Origin: Halalkalibacter akibai JCM 9157
GTDB lineage: Bacteria; Bacillota; Bacilli; Bacillales; Bacillaceae_D
Reading direction: 5' to 3'
Length of the DNA: 64,000 bases
Assembly (NCBI RefSeq): GCF_000513135.1
Contig: NZ_BAUV01000024.1
Span: 1-64,000 of the forward strand
Positions 9,038 through 16,813 of this stretch are shown piece by piece (position 1 is the stretch's first letter; every line of letters begins with the position of its first letter). A program made the position numbers and the translations under genes. The notes under the pieces were generated by a model. It was not told the origin of the DNA and did not search any database. It saw nothing but the letters and a program-made list of their open reading frames with translations.

Positions 9038-9066
9038 TTGATTAAATAAAAATTAAATGATAAGAT
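9038..9066 (+). promoter_or_regulatory. Possible sigma-A promoter for the riboflavin operon
   Basis: TTGATT (9038-9043) and TAAGAT (9061-9066) are separated by 17 bases and lie about 75 bases before the FMN riboswitch. The match to consensus is moderate and AT-rich sequence makes chance hits likely, so this is tentative. Confidence 0.3.
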
Positions 9067-9138
9067 TCGATTAATTAAGGTACATTCTGCTAATTATTGT
9101 AGAGATGAAAGAACATTTCTTTAAAACTTAATATAGTT

Positions 9139-9279
9139 TCTTCGGGGCTGGGTGAAACTCCCGACCGGCGGTGATGAAGCTTTAGCTTCTTAGTCCGTGA
9201 CCCGACTCTGTATTTTGGAGGCGGTGGACCTGGTGTAATTCCGGGACCGACAGTGAAAGTCTGGATGGGAGAAGGAACG
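9139..9279 (+). promoter_or_regulatory. FMN riboswitch (RFN element)
   Basis: All conserved RFN blocks are present in order: TCTTCGGGGCTGGGTGAAA, CCCGACCGGCGGT, a variable stem around AGCTTTAGCT, AGTCCGTGA, TGGACCTGGTGTAATTCC, CCGACAGTGAAAGTC and GGATGGGAGAAGGA. The element binds FMN and lowers expression of the downstream riboflavin genes. An intrinsic terminator follows at 9419-9450, so control is most likely by transcription attenuation. It lies 350 bases ahead of ribD. The boundaries are approximate by a few bases. Confidence 0.95.
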
Positions 9280-9418
9280 AAACGGTGTACATAGGTCATT
9301 TGTTTAATTTTAAAAATGACTTTTAATATTAAGGGAGTAGTCTATCCTTTTTTAAGTACGTCGATGAACGGCAATTTTCTGTAATTGTGCGTCTATTTCG
9401 TAACCCTTTTATATTTCC

Positions 9419-9450
9419 AGTCCTGAGTTGATAATACTCAGGACTTTTTT
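9419..9450 (+). terminator. Riboswitch-controlled terminator upstream of ribD
   Basis: A perfect 10-bp stem, AGTCCTGAGT paired with ACTCAGGACT around a 7-base loop, is followed directly by six Ts. It lies between the FMN aptamer and ribD and has no other gene to terminate, so it is the expected expression platform. Confidence 0.85.
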
Positions 9451-9489
9451 GATGCTTTTTAACGGCAAAACTTGTGTGAGGGATCTTCT

Positions 9490-10575
9490 ATGAATGATTT
9501 TGATTATATGAAACTGGCTTTGGAATTAGCAGAGAATACTCGAGGCCAGACATCGCCTAATCCGATGGTTGGTTCGGTAGTGGTCAAAGATGGTGCGATC
9601 GTTGGCGTTGGTGCACATTTAAAAGCAGGGGAAGGTCATGCTGAAGTTCAAGCTCTTAAAATGGCCGGTGACAAAGCGGAAGGTGGCACGATTTACGTGA
9701 CACTAGAACCTTGCAGTCATTACGGTAAGACGCCACCTTGCGCTGATCTAATTATTGAGAAAAAGTTAAAAAGAGTAGTGGTTGCAACGACAGATCCTAA
9801 CCCAGAAGTAGCCGGGCGCGGGATAGAAAAGCTTAAAAATGCTGGCATTGAAGTGATAGTGGGGATTCAAAAACAACAAGCAGATGAGTTAAATCAAGTT
9901 TTTTTTCATTATATTCAAACGAAAAAACCTTATGTGACCTTGAAGTCTGCTACAACTCTCGACGGTAAAACGGCAACTGTTGCTGGAAAGAGTAAATGGA
10001 TTACTGGTCCGTTGGCGCGAGAGGATGTCCATCGTTTACGTCATATTCATGATGCCATTTTAGTTGGTGTCGGAACAGTTCTCGCTGATAATCCGTCTTT
10101 AACGACCAGACTACCGAATGGTGGGAAAAATCCTATTCGGGTTGTGTTAGATCGTAAATTGCGAACACCAATTGATTGTAAATTGATACAAGATCAGGAG
10201 GCTCCAACATGGATTATGGCGTCAGCAGAAGCTTCGCAAGAGCGACGAGTGGAATTAGAACAACATAATGTAGAAGTCATTCTTTTACCTGATGACGAGA
10301 TTGAAACGATGTTGCATATTCTCGGGGCAAAGGGTGTAACATCATTATTTGTTGAAGGTGGAGCAGAAGTAAATGGAAGTTTTTTAAAAGCAAGAGCTGT
10401 TAATCAAGTGATTACTTATTTTGCTCCTAAATTATTTGGAGGAAAAACAGCTCCGACTGCGATTGGTGGAGACGGATTTTCAGAAGTCGATGAAGCAATT
10501 GAATTAGAAATTAAAGAAGTAACAACAATAGGTAATGACATTAAAGTTGTTTCCATTGTGAAAGGAAGTGAGTAA
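9490..10575 (+). CDS. ribD: Bifunctional riboflavin deaminase/reductase RibD
   Basis: A 361-residue two-domain enzyme for the second and third steps of riboflavin synthesis: deamination of the pyrimidine intermediate, then NADPH reduction of its ribose. The N-terminal deaminase has zinc ligands His50 and Cys75/Cys84, with Glu52 as the proton shuttle (GEGHAEVQ; EPCSHYGKTPPC). The C-terminal reductase begins near YVTLKSATTLDGK and contains FVEGGAEVNGSF. The ATG at 9490 has GAGGG 7 bases upstream; a TTG 18 bases earlier lacks one. It is the first gene of the operon and ribE starts at the base after its stop. Confidence 0.95.
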   Translation: MNDFDYMKLALELAENTRGQTSPNPMVGSVVVKDGAIVGVGAHLKAGEGHAEVQALKMAGDKAEGGTIYVTLEPCSHYGKTPPCADLIIEKKLKRVVVATTDPNPEVAGRGIEKLKNAGIEVIVGIQKQQADELNQVFFHYIQTKKPYVTLKSATTLDGKTATVAGKSKWITGPLAREDVHRLRHIHDAILVGVGTVLADNPSLTTRLPNGGKNPIRVVLDRKLRTPIDCKLIQDQEAPTWIMASAEASQERRVELEQHNVEVILLPDDEIETMLHILGAKGVTSLFVEGGAEVNGSFLKARAVNQVITYFAPKLFGGKTAPTAIGGDGFSEVDEAIELEIKEVTTIGNDIKVVSIVKGSE

Positions 10576-11232
10576 ATGTTTACCGGAATTATTGAAGAAA
10601 TTGGTCATATTGAGGAAATGCGTTCCAGTGGTGAATCCATGATTTTGAAAATTGTCGCACATCGTATTTTAGAAGATGTACATCTTGGCGATAGTATTGC
10701 TGTAAATGGAGTCTGTTTAACGGTAACTTCCTATTCATCTTCATCTTTCACAGTAGATGTAATGCCCGAAACAGTAAGAGCAACTAGTTTGCAAGGGTTA
10801 GGGAGAGGCTCTAGAGTGAATCTTGAACGGGCAATGAGTGCTAAAGGAAGATTTGGTGGACATTTTGTCTCAGGCCATGTAGATGGAACAGGCACCATTT
10901 TAATGAAAAAGCCAGAACATAATGCAATCTATTACCGTATAGGGGTATCGGCAGATTTAAGGCACTACATGATAGAAAAGGGCTCCGTTGCTGTAGATGG
11001 CACGAGTTTAACGATATTTGCAGTTGATGAGGAAAGTTTCACGATTTCGATTATTCCCCACACAATGGAAGAAACCATTATTGGATCAAAAGGTGTCGGT
11101 GACATTGTAAATATTGAATGTGATATGGTTGGTAAATATATTGAACAGTTCATCTCAAGACGTTTTGATTCTAATAAAAAAACAAAATCATCCTTAACAG
11201 AAAACTTTCTTGCAGAGCACGGCTTTAAGTAA
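10576..11232 (+). CDS. ribE: Riboflavin synthase, alpha subunit
   Basis: A 218-residue enzyme that dismutates two molecules of 6,7-dimethyl-8-ribityllumazine into riboflavin plus the pyrimidine intermediate. It has the typical N-terminus MFTGIIEEIG and two tandem lumazine-binding barrels. The first contains LGDSIAVNGVCLTV; the second contains GSVAVDGTSLTI, preceded by GGHFVSGHVDGTG. Its ATG abuts the ribD stop, and the ribosome binding site AAAGGAAGTGA lies inside the ribD end, so translation is probably coupled. In Bacillus the protein forms a trimer housed in the RibH capsid. Confidence 0.95.
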   Translation: MFTGIIEEIGHIEEMRSSGESMILKIVAHRILEDVHLGDSIAVNGVCLTVTSYSSSSFTVDVMPETVRATSLQGLGRGSRVNLERAMSAKGRFGGHFVSGHVDGTGTILMKKPEHNAIYYRIGVSADLRHYMIEKGSVAVDGTSLTIFAVDEESFTISIIPHTMEETIIGSKGVGDIVNIECDMVGKYIEQFISRRFDSNKKTKSSLTENFLAEHGFK

Positions 11233-11253
11233 AAAGGATTGGAAGTGAATGAA

Positions 11254-12474
11254 ATGACCCAACAAAATGAAGCAGTTAAATTTGATCCAATTGAAGAAGC
11301 GATCTACGAATTAATGCAAGGTCGTTGTGTGATTGTTTGTGATGACGAGGACCGTGAAAATGAAGGAGATTTCGTTGCGATTGCGGAAAAAACAACTCCT
11401 GAGGTTATTAACTTTATGGTTACACACGGAAGAGGACTTGTTTGCGCTCCGATAACAGAAGATCGAGCGAAAGAACTAGATCTTTATCCGATGGTTGATC
11501 ATAATACCGATCCGCATGGGACAGCTTTTACTGTGAGTGTTGATCATTACACGAATTCAACAGGAATTTCAGCTAAGGAACGTTCAGATACCGTTCGGGC
11601 TTTAATTGATGATGAATCGAAGAAACATCATTTTAAGCGTCCAGGTCACATTTTTCCACTTATAGCTAAAAACGGTGGGGTATTACGCCGGGCAGGACAC
11701 ACAGAAGCAGCGATTGATTTGGCGCGCTTATCTGGAGCTAAGCCTGCTGGAGTTATTTGTGAGATTATGAATGAAGATGGTACGATGGCAAGAGTACCAG
11801 AACTGAGAAAAATAGCAGATGATCTTGAGCTAAAGCTAATTACGATTAAAGATCTAATTAAATATCGTCATCGTAAAGATAAATTAGTCAAGCGTGAAGT
11901 TGAGATTCAACTACCAACTGACTTTGGTGATTTTCGTGCAGTTGGCTTCTCAGATATTATTGATGGTAAGGAAAGTGTAGCTTTAATTAAAGGTGACATT
12001 GTTGAAGGTGAACCGACTTTGGTTCGTGTGCACTCTGAATGTTTAACTGGAGACGTATTTGGATCGCATCGTTGTGATTGTGGGCCTCAACTTCATGCTG
12101 CTTTAGCCCAAATTGAACAAGAAGGTAAAGGGATCTTGCTTTATATGCGTCAGGAAGGTCGAGGCATTGGCCTTATGAATAAATTGCGTGCATATAAGCT
12201 ACAAGAAGAAGGTTATGATACAGTAGAAGCAAATGAAAAGTTAGGGTTCCCAGCTGACTTACGTGATTATGGAATTGGTGCTCAAATTCTAAGAGAATTA
12301 GGCGTTAAAGAAATGAGATTATTAACAAATAATCCACGTAAAATAACGGGGTTAAAAGGCTATGAACTCGAAGTCATTGAACGAGTGCCACTCCAACTGC
12401 CCCACAATAAAGACAATGAGCGTTATTTGAAGACAAAGTCTGAAAAGTTAGGGCATATGCTTCATTTTAGATAA
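11254..12474 (+). CDS. ribBA: RibBA: DHBP synthase / GTP cyclohydrolase II
   Basis: About 406 residues supplying both precursors of riboflavin. The N-terminal 3,4-dihydroxy-2-butanone-4-phosphate synthase domain has [12 protein letters not shown] (about 28-39) and [16 protein letters not shown]. The C-terminal GTP cyclohydrolase II domain has the zinc cysteines in [17 protein letters not shown] (about 255-271), then RQEGRGIGL and NNPRKI. Start at 11254 is preferred over the TTG at 11239 because GGAAG lies 8 bases before the ATG. It is the third gene of the operon, 21 bases after ribE. A stem-loop without a U-tract separates it from ribH. Confidence 0.95.
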   Translation: MTQQNEAVKFDPIEEAIYELMQGRCVIVCDDEDRENEGDFVAIAEKTTPEVINFMVTHGRGLVCAPITEDRAKELDLYPMVDHNTDPHGTAFTVSVDHYTNSTGISAKERSDTVRALIDDESKKHHFKRPGHIFPLIAKNGGVLRRAGHTEAAIDLARLSGAKPAGVICEIMNEDGTMARVPELRKIADDLELKLITIKDLIKYRHRKDKLVKREVEIQLPTDFGDFRAVGFSDIIDGKESVALIKGDIVEGEPTLVRVHSECLTGDVFGSHRCDCGPQLHAALAQIEQEGKGILLYMRQEGRGIGLMNKLRAYKLQEEGYDTVEANEKLGFPADLRDYGIGAQILRELGVKEMRLLTNNPRKITGLKGYELEVIERVPLQLPHNKDNERYLKTKSEKLGHMLHFR

Positions 12475-12492
12475 ACAAAAGTAAAAGAAAAA

Positions 12493-12532
12493 ACGAAGCT
12501 GCCGAACACAAATTCTGAATTAGCAGCTTCGT
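12493..12532 (+). other. Intra-operon stem-loop between ribBA and ribH
   Basis: A perfect 10-bp stem, ACGAAGCTGC (12493-12502) paired with GCAGCTTCGT (12523-12532), encloses a 20-base loop in the 98-base gap. No T-run follows, so it is not a normal intrinsic terminator. It may be an mRNA stability or processing element adjusting ribH level. Confidence 0.55.
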
Positions 12533-12572
12533 ACATAAATAATATAATTTAAAACCAGGGAGGAAATGAAAA

Positions 12573-13043
12573 ATGGGACATGTTTATGAAGGACATTTAG
12601 TAGCAACAGGATTAAAAGTAGGGATTGTAGTAGGGCGATTTAACGAATTTATTACAAGTAAATTACTTGGGGGAGCTGAAGATGCTCTTAAACGTCATGG
12701 TGTCAATGAAGCAGATATCGATGTAGCCTGGGTACCAGGTGCATTTGAAATTCCTTTTGCTGCAAAGAAAATGTTAGACACTGGAAAATATGATGCTGTC
12801 ATTACATTAGGAACAGTAATTCGTGGTGCAACTCCTCATTTTGATTTTGTTTGTAGTGAAGTAGCAAAAGGGGTTGCGTCGTTAACTCTATCTTCAGGAA
12901 AACCTGTTATTTTTGGGGTTCTAACAACAGATACGATTGAACAAGCTGTTGAACGTGCAGGTACAAAAGCAGGTAATAAAGGATGGGATGCTGCTACTGC
13001 TGCGATTGAGATGGCTAATCTAGGTAGAAGCTTTGAAAAGTAA
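12573..13043 (+). CDS. ribH: 6,7-dimethyl-8-ribityllumazine synthase
   Basis: A 156-residue capsid-forming enzyme that condenses the RibBA and RibD products to lumazine. Family motifs are intact: [12 protein letters not shown] near the N-terminus, [29 protein letters not shown] with the catalytic histidine, and a C-terminal [14 protein letters not shown]. The start follows a strong site, AGGGAGGAAATGAAAA. It is the last clear gene of the riboflavin operon before an intrinsic terminator. The gap from ribBA is larger than elsewhere in the operon and carries a stem-loop. Confidence 0.95.
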   Translation: MGHVYEGHLVATGLKVGIVVGRFNEFITSKLLGGAEDALKRHGVNEADIDVAWVPGAFEIPFAAKKMLDTGKYDAVITLGTVIRGATPHFDFVCSEVAKGVASLTLSSGKPVIFGVLTTDTIEQAVERAGTKAGNKGWDAATAAIEMANLGRSFEK

Positions 13044-13053
13044 ATTTAAAGCT

Positions 13054-13086
13054 AAAGGATAGATCTTAAAAGATCTATCCTTTTTT
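13054..13086 (+). terminator. Intrinsic terminator after ribH
   Basis: A perfect 13-bp stem, AAAGGATAGATCT paired with AGATCTATCCTTT around TAAA, runs into six Ts. It closes the ribDEAH transcript, so ribT downstream needs read-through or its own promoter. The following 255 bases hold no gene; a -10-like TAGAAT near 13273 is the only candidate signal. Confidence 0.85.
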
Positions 13087-13341
13087 ATTAATTTTTAATC
13101 TAAAGCATGGGACAGTTCAAATTATATTTTCATAAACCCTTCGCCTTTACGTATAAAAACCACCATAATCAATTAGAATAATTGGATATAAACATTTTTT
13201 CGATAAGTGCATAAAATATCATATAAAAAAAGAAATTGTAAAAAAAAAGGAACTAAATCTAGCGAATTATGGTAGAATAAAATTGGTGAAAGCGCATACG
13301 AAAACAACCCATTGTGGGGTTAGAAACGTGAGAGGGTTAAT

Positions 13342-13695
13342 ATGCTTGTACCTTATAAAACAACGAATCAAAAAATAGCAATGGGATTACTTTCTTTTAT
13401 GCCAGAAGAGAAGGATGTAAAAAAGCTGTTAAAAACGATAGAACGTTACGACAGTGATCCTAATTGGAAACTTTATTTATGGAAGAAGGAAGACTTTGTA
13501 GGAGTAATAGGGATTTTTATTAAAGAGGATAGAGCCTACCTTGAACATGTCTGTGTTAATCCATCATTCCGACATGAAGGTATTGGTAGGGCTATGCTTA
13601 ACGAATTAAGAAGGATACTTCCTTGTGAACTATCACCTACGTCTGCTACAAGAAACTTTATGATTGCATGTTCAGAGGAAGAAAAAAGTAGCTAG
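13342..13695 (+). CDS. ribT: RibT-like GNAT acetyltransferase
   Basis: A 117-residue protein similar to B. subtilis RibT, a GNAT-fold protein coded at the end of the riboflavin operon. The conserved opening KIAMGLLSFMPEEKD and the acetyl-CoA loop region VNPSFRHEGIGRAML are both present. The native substrate of RibT is not settled. Here it is separated from ribH by a terminator and about 300 bases, so it probably has its own promoter. A GAGAGGG ribosome binding site precedes the ATG. An intrinsic terminator follows, shared with the convergent DUF309 gene. Confidence 0.85.
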   Translation: MLVPYKTTNQKIAMGLLSFMPEEKDVKKLLKTIERYDSDPNWKLYLWKKEDFVGVIGIFIKEDRAYLEHVCVNPSFRHEGIGRAMLNELRRILPCELSPTSATRNFMIACSEEEKSS

Positions 13696-13703
13696 ATACA
13701 TCT

Positions 13704-13735
13704 AAGGCAGTTGAGTTAACCTCACTGCCTTTTTT
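13704..13735. terminator. Terminator between ribT and DUF309 gene
   Basis: AAGGCAGT pairs with ACTGCCTT, extended by GAG/CTC after one bulged T, with loop TTAAC and a T-run on the plus side. It overlaps the last codons of the minus-strand DUF309 gene. Confidence 0.7.
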
Positions 13736-14252
13736 GTTTTCGTAAATGAAGTTGCTTATCGCGCTCGGCAATGACTTCTTGTCGATTTCTTAATTTATGT
13801 TTATGAATGATGTTTTGACTTACAGTTGAGGAAGAAATGTAAGCCCAATTCAAACCTAGTTGCTTACATCTATTTTGGCATTCTTTAATTAAATTATGAT
13901 CGTGTAACGGAAGGTTGATATCCTCAAATTTTGATCCTGGAGTTAATGTTAATTTAATTTGTTTGTTTAATTGTTGAGATAACTCTGAAACGTTAACTCC
14001 TAGATTCTCTATTGCTGTCGCATAGAGGGAAATACCCTTTAGGGCTTTATAATACATGCGTGTAGCTCCAGCTCTATTATTTCTTCTATGATGGTATAAT
14101 CCTACTGCGATTTGAATGAATGTTACCCAATAATGATGGCGTTGATTTAATTCTTCTTTCTTCCAGTGTTCTTCTAATACTTCATGACATTCAAAATAGT
14201 CACGTTCTATATGAAAATGGATCAAATAGTCTATGTAAGCTGTAGGATACAT
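13722..14252 (-). CDS. DUF309 protein (YpuF-like)
   Basis: A 176-residue protein with the DUF309 core: FHIERDYFECHEVLEEHWK (about 13-31) followed by YWVTFIQIAVGLYHHRRNN. This is an all-helical fold with conserved His and Glu residues and no known activity. In B. subtilis the homologous ypuF lies beside scpA on the same strand; here it is inverted and divergent from scpA. The start follows AAGGAGTTATGCC. The C-terminal 30 residues are basic. Confidence 0.75.
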   Translation of the reverse strand: MYPTAYIDYLIHFHIERDYFECHEVLEEHWKKEELNQRHHYWVTFIQIAVGLYHHRRNNRAGATRMYYKALKGISLYATAIENLGVNVSELSQQLNKQIKLTLTPGSKFEDINLPLHDHNLIKECQNRCKQLGLNWAYISSSTVSQNIIHKHKLRNRQEVIAERDKQLHLRKQKRQ

Positions 14253-14318
14253 GGCATAACTCCTTTTTGTGCTTTCTTTATTCTATCATAATTCAATCAT
14301 GTTGCTTGTTTCAAATTA

Positions 14319-14327
14319 TGTTATAAT
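14319..14327 (+). promoter_or_regulatory. Extended -10 promoter for scpAB
   Basis: TGTTATAAT is a perfect extended -10 element 39 bases before the scpA start. A TTGCTT lies upstream but with a 14-base gap, too short for a standard -35; extended -10 promoters do not need one. Confidence 0.5.
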
Positions 14328-14365
14328 TTCATCTGTGGAAATTTAAAAAGCTAGTGGTGGTAACA

Positions 14366-15154
14366 ATGAATCCCTATAGTGTAAAAATTGATTTATTTGA
14401 GGGACCGCTAGATCTTCTTTTACATTTGATTAACGAAGCTGAAGTAGATATTTATGATATTCCAGTAGCGGTAATTACCGATCAATATTTGGAATACATT
14501 CATGCTATGCAAGAGTTAGAACTTGATGTAGCAAGTGAATATTTAGTAATGGCTGCAACGCTTTTAGCAATTAAAAGTAAAATGCTTCTCCCAAAGCAAG
14601 AGGAGGAGCTTTTTGATGATGATTGGCACGTTGAGGAAGAAGATCCGCGCGATGAACTCATTTTTAAATTAGTCGAATACCGAAAATATAAAGAAGCGGC
14701 GACAGAGTTAAAAGAAAAGGAACAAGAGCGTAGTCTCGTTCATACTAGGCCTCCTTTTGATCTAGATCCGTACATATCTGATGAAGACAGACGAGATCTT
14801 GCTATTCAAGGCGTCTCATTATTTGATATGTTAAGTGCTTATCAAAGGTTACTCAAAAGAAAAGAATTAAAGGCGCCACGTATGACAACGGTAAAAAGTC
14901 AGGAGTACTCGATTGAAGATCGAATGCAGGAAATTGTATTAGAACTTGAAAATTTAAACGGGCACTGCAAGTTTACAGACCTTTTTCCAGATCAAAATCG
15001 TTGGCATATTGTCGTCAGCTTTTTAGCGATTCTCGAACTAATGAAAACGAAAACGATACGTTGTGAACAGACAACGAATTTCTCAGACATCATGATATAC
15101 CGAACAGAGGAGGGGGCCCACAGTGACAATTCAAGAACTTCAAGCAACGATTGA
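14366..15154 (+). CDS. scpA: Segregation and condensation protein A
   Basis: A 262-residue kleisin of the SMC-ScpAB condensin that organises and segregates the chromosome. Conserved blocks are KIDLFEGPLDLLLHLI at the N-terminus, DIYDIPVAVITDQYL, SEYLVMAATLLAIKSKM with the acidic tail LLPKQEEELF, and a C-terminal winged-helix segment VVSFLAILELMK. I choose the ATG at 14366, 5 bases after GGTGG, over the GTG at 14354. It overlaps scpB by 32 bases, which suggests coupled translation of the two partners. Confidence 0.95.
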   Translation: MNPYSVKIDLFEGPLDLLLHLINEAEVDIYDIPVAVITDQYLEYIHAMQELELDVASEYLVMAATLLAIKSKMLLPKQEEELFDDDWHVEEEDPRDELIFKLVEYRKYKEAATELKEKEQERSLVHTRPPFDLDPYISDEDRRDLAIQGVSLFDMLSAYQRLLKRKELKAPRMTTVKSQEYSIEDRMQEIVLELENLNGHCKFTDLFPDQNRWHIVVSFLAILELMKTKTIRCEQTTNFSDIMIYRTEEGAHSDNSRTSSND

Positions 15155-15710
15155 GGGATTGTTATTTGTGGTTGGAGATGAAGGAATGACTATTGCTGAA
15201 ATGGCTAATGTACTAGAAATGGAACCTGAAACCATCGCAGAAGTTGTTTACTCACTTCAATTATTATTTACGGAACAAAAACGCGGATTGCAAATTGTGG
15301 AAGTTGCAGGTGCCTTTAGATTTACTACAAGACCCGAGCATGCACCTTATTTCAAGAAGTTAGCTACTTCTCCATTGAACTCAAGCTTATCTCAAGCAGC
15401 CCTTGAAACGTTAGCAATCATTGCGTACCGTCAGCCTATCACACGAATGGAAATTGATGAAATAAGAGGCGTGAAATCAGATCGCTCTATTCAATCTTTA
15501 GCTGTTAAACTTTTAATAAAAGAAACAGGACGAGCTCCAGGACCGGGTAGGCCCATTTTGTATGGGACGACAAAGTTCTTCCTAGATCACTTTGGTTTGA
15601 AAAATCTGAAAGAACTGCCGCCATTACCTGATGGTATTGACGAAGATTCAATCGAAGATGAGGCGGATTTATTTTTTAAGAACTTCGAAGAACAGTTAGA
15701 TTTAGATTAA
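15123..15710 (+). CDS. scpB: Segregation and condensation protein B
   Basis: A 195-residue protein with two winged-helix domains that dimerises and binds the ScpA kleisin. Recognised segments are IEGLLFVVGDEGMT at the N-terminus, SQAALETLAIIAYRQPITR, IRGVKSDRSIQSL and GRPILYGTTKFFLDHFGL. It starts with GTG inside the scpA 3' end, preceded by GAGGAGGGGGCC. The tail is acidic. A terminator follows. Confidence 0.95.
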   Translation: MTIQELQATIEGLLFVVGDEGMTIAEMANVLEMEPETIAEVVYSLQLLFTEQKRGLQIVEVAGAFRFTTRPEHAPYFKKLATSPLNSSLSQAALETLAIIAYRQPITRMEIDEIRGVKSDRSIQSLAVKLLIKETGRAPGPGRPILYGTTKFFLDHFGLKNLKELPPLPDGIDEDSIEDEADLFFKNFEEQLDLD

Positions 15711-15712
15711 CA

Positions 15713-15753
15713 AAAAAGTTGCGAATGAGTGGAAGCTCAGTCGTAGCTTTTTT
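15713..15753 (+). terminator. Terminator after scpB
   Basis: An imperfect 14-bp stem (AAGTTGCGAATGAG against CTCAGTCGTAGCTT, two G-U pairs and one mismatch) is followed by a T-run. Confidence 0.7.
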
Positions 15754-15840
15754 ATTTCTATTTAGATTTCCTTGTAAATGTAGACATTCATCTTGCATAG
15801 GATAAAGCGTTACTGTCAAGTGAGATGAGGAGGAATTTAA

Positions 15841-16746
15841 ATGAGTGAACAGCAAAATGCAATTTTACAATGGGCTAGAAATGTTAAAAAAGTATGGAAT
15901 GAATATGGTTCTGAAATTGAGCGTAGAGCTGGTGTAGAGAAGACGCGATCTTTTATTGAATCATTAACAAAGCTAGAAAACGAATTAGGAGAAGATTCTT
16001 TAGAGGGATCTAAAAAGAATCGTGAAGATGAATTAGGTCTATTAGCGAATGAAGTATATGAGAAGTGGTGTCAATTAGAAGAAGTTCGTGCTGAAGGAAG
16101 GAAGGAGCCTATTGATCCAGTCCCAATTGGAGGGCATAAATTACCACCACTTCCTTACGCTTATAATGCATTAGAACCTTATATTGCTGAGGAAATCATG
16201 AGACTTCACCATAGTAAGCATCACCAGAGCTATGTAGATGGCCTAAATAAAGCTGAAAAAGAGATGCAAAAAGCTAGAAAAAATAGTGATTATGATCTTA
16301 TTAAACACTGGGAAAGAGAAGCTGCTTTTAATGGAGCCGGTCACTTTTTACACACGATTTTCTGGCATATTATGAGTCCGCGTGGCGGGGGACAGCCAAA
16401 AGGAGAATTAGCCACTCAAATTAATAAAGATTTTGGAAGTTTTAATAAAATGAAAGAACATTTTTCAAAAGCAGCTGAAAATGTAGAAGCTGTTGGTTGG
16501 GCATTATTAGTGTGGTCTCCTCGTACTCACCGCCTTGAAATTCTTCAAGCAGAAAAGCACCAAAATTTAAGCCAGCAAGACATTATTCCTTTGCTCGTTC
16601 TTGATGTGTGGGAGCATGCTTACTACTTACAATATAAAAACGAAAGAAAACCTTATATTGAGAATTGGTGGAATGTGGTAAACTGGCCGGAAGTAGAGAA
16701 GCGTTATAAAGAAGCAAGAGAATTAAGGTGGAAAACATATAAATAA
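15841..16746 (+). CDS. sodF: Fe/Mn superoxide dismutase with N-terminal extension
   Basis: A 301-residue protein whose last about 200 residues form an Fe/Mn superoxide dismutase. It has LPPLPYAYNALEP, the metal histidine region LHHSKHHQSYVDGL, AGHFLHTIFWHIMSP with the second histidine, and the metal Asp and His in LDVWEHAYYLQYKN. The enzyme converts superoxide to peroxide and oxygen. About 95 extra residues precede the catalytic part. They are helical, charged and have no signal peptide. Bacillus SodF proteins carry a comparable extension of unknown role. The start follows GAGGAGG. It is a single gene with a terminator. Confidence 0.88.
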   Translation: MSEQQNAILQWARNVKKVWNEYGSEIERRAGVEKTRSFIESLTKLENELGEDSLEGSKKNREDELGLLANEVYEKWCQLEEVRAEGRKEPIDPVPIGGHKLPPLPYAYNALEPYIAEEIMRLHHSKHHQSYVDGLNKAEKEMQKARKNSDYDLIKHWEREAAFNGAGHFLHTIFWHIMSPRGGGQPKGELATQINKDFGSFNKMKEHFSKAAENVEAVGWALLVWSPRTHRLEILQAEKHQNLSQQDIIPLLVLDVWEHAYYLQYKNERKPYIENWWNVVNWPEVEKRYKEARELRWKTYK

Positions 16747-16752
16747 TGAAGA

Positions 16753-16790
16753 ACGCCTCAAGAGGTTAATTTCCTTTGAGGCGTCCTTTT
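16753..16790 (+). terminator. Terminator after sodF
   Basis: ACGCCTCAAGAGG pairs with CCTTTGAGGCGT (one mismatch) and is followed by CCTTTT. It lies just before the 3' end of the convergent phosphatase gene. Confidence 0.65.
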
Positions 16791-16813
16791 GTAAACTCGC
16801 TGAAATGTAGCGG

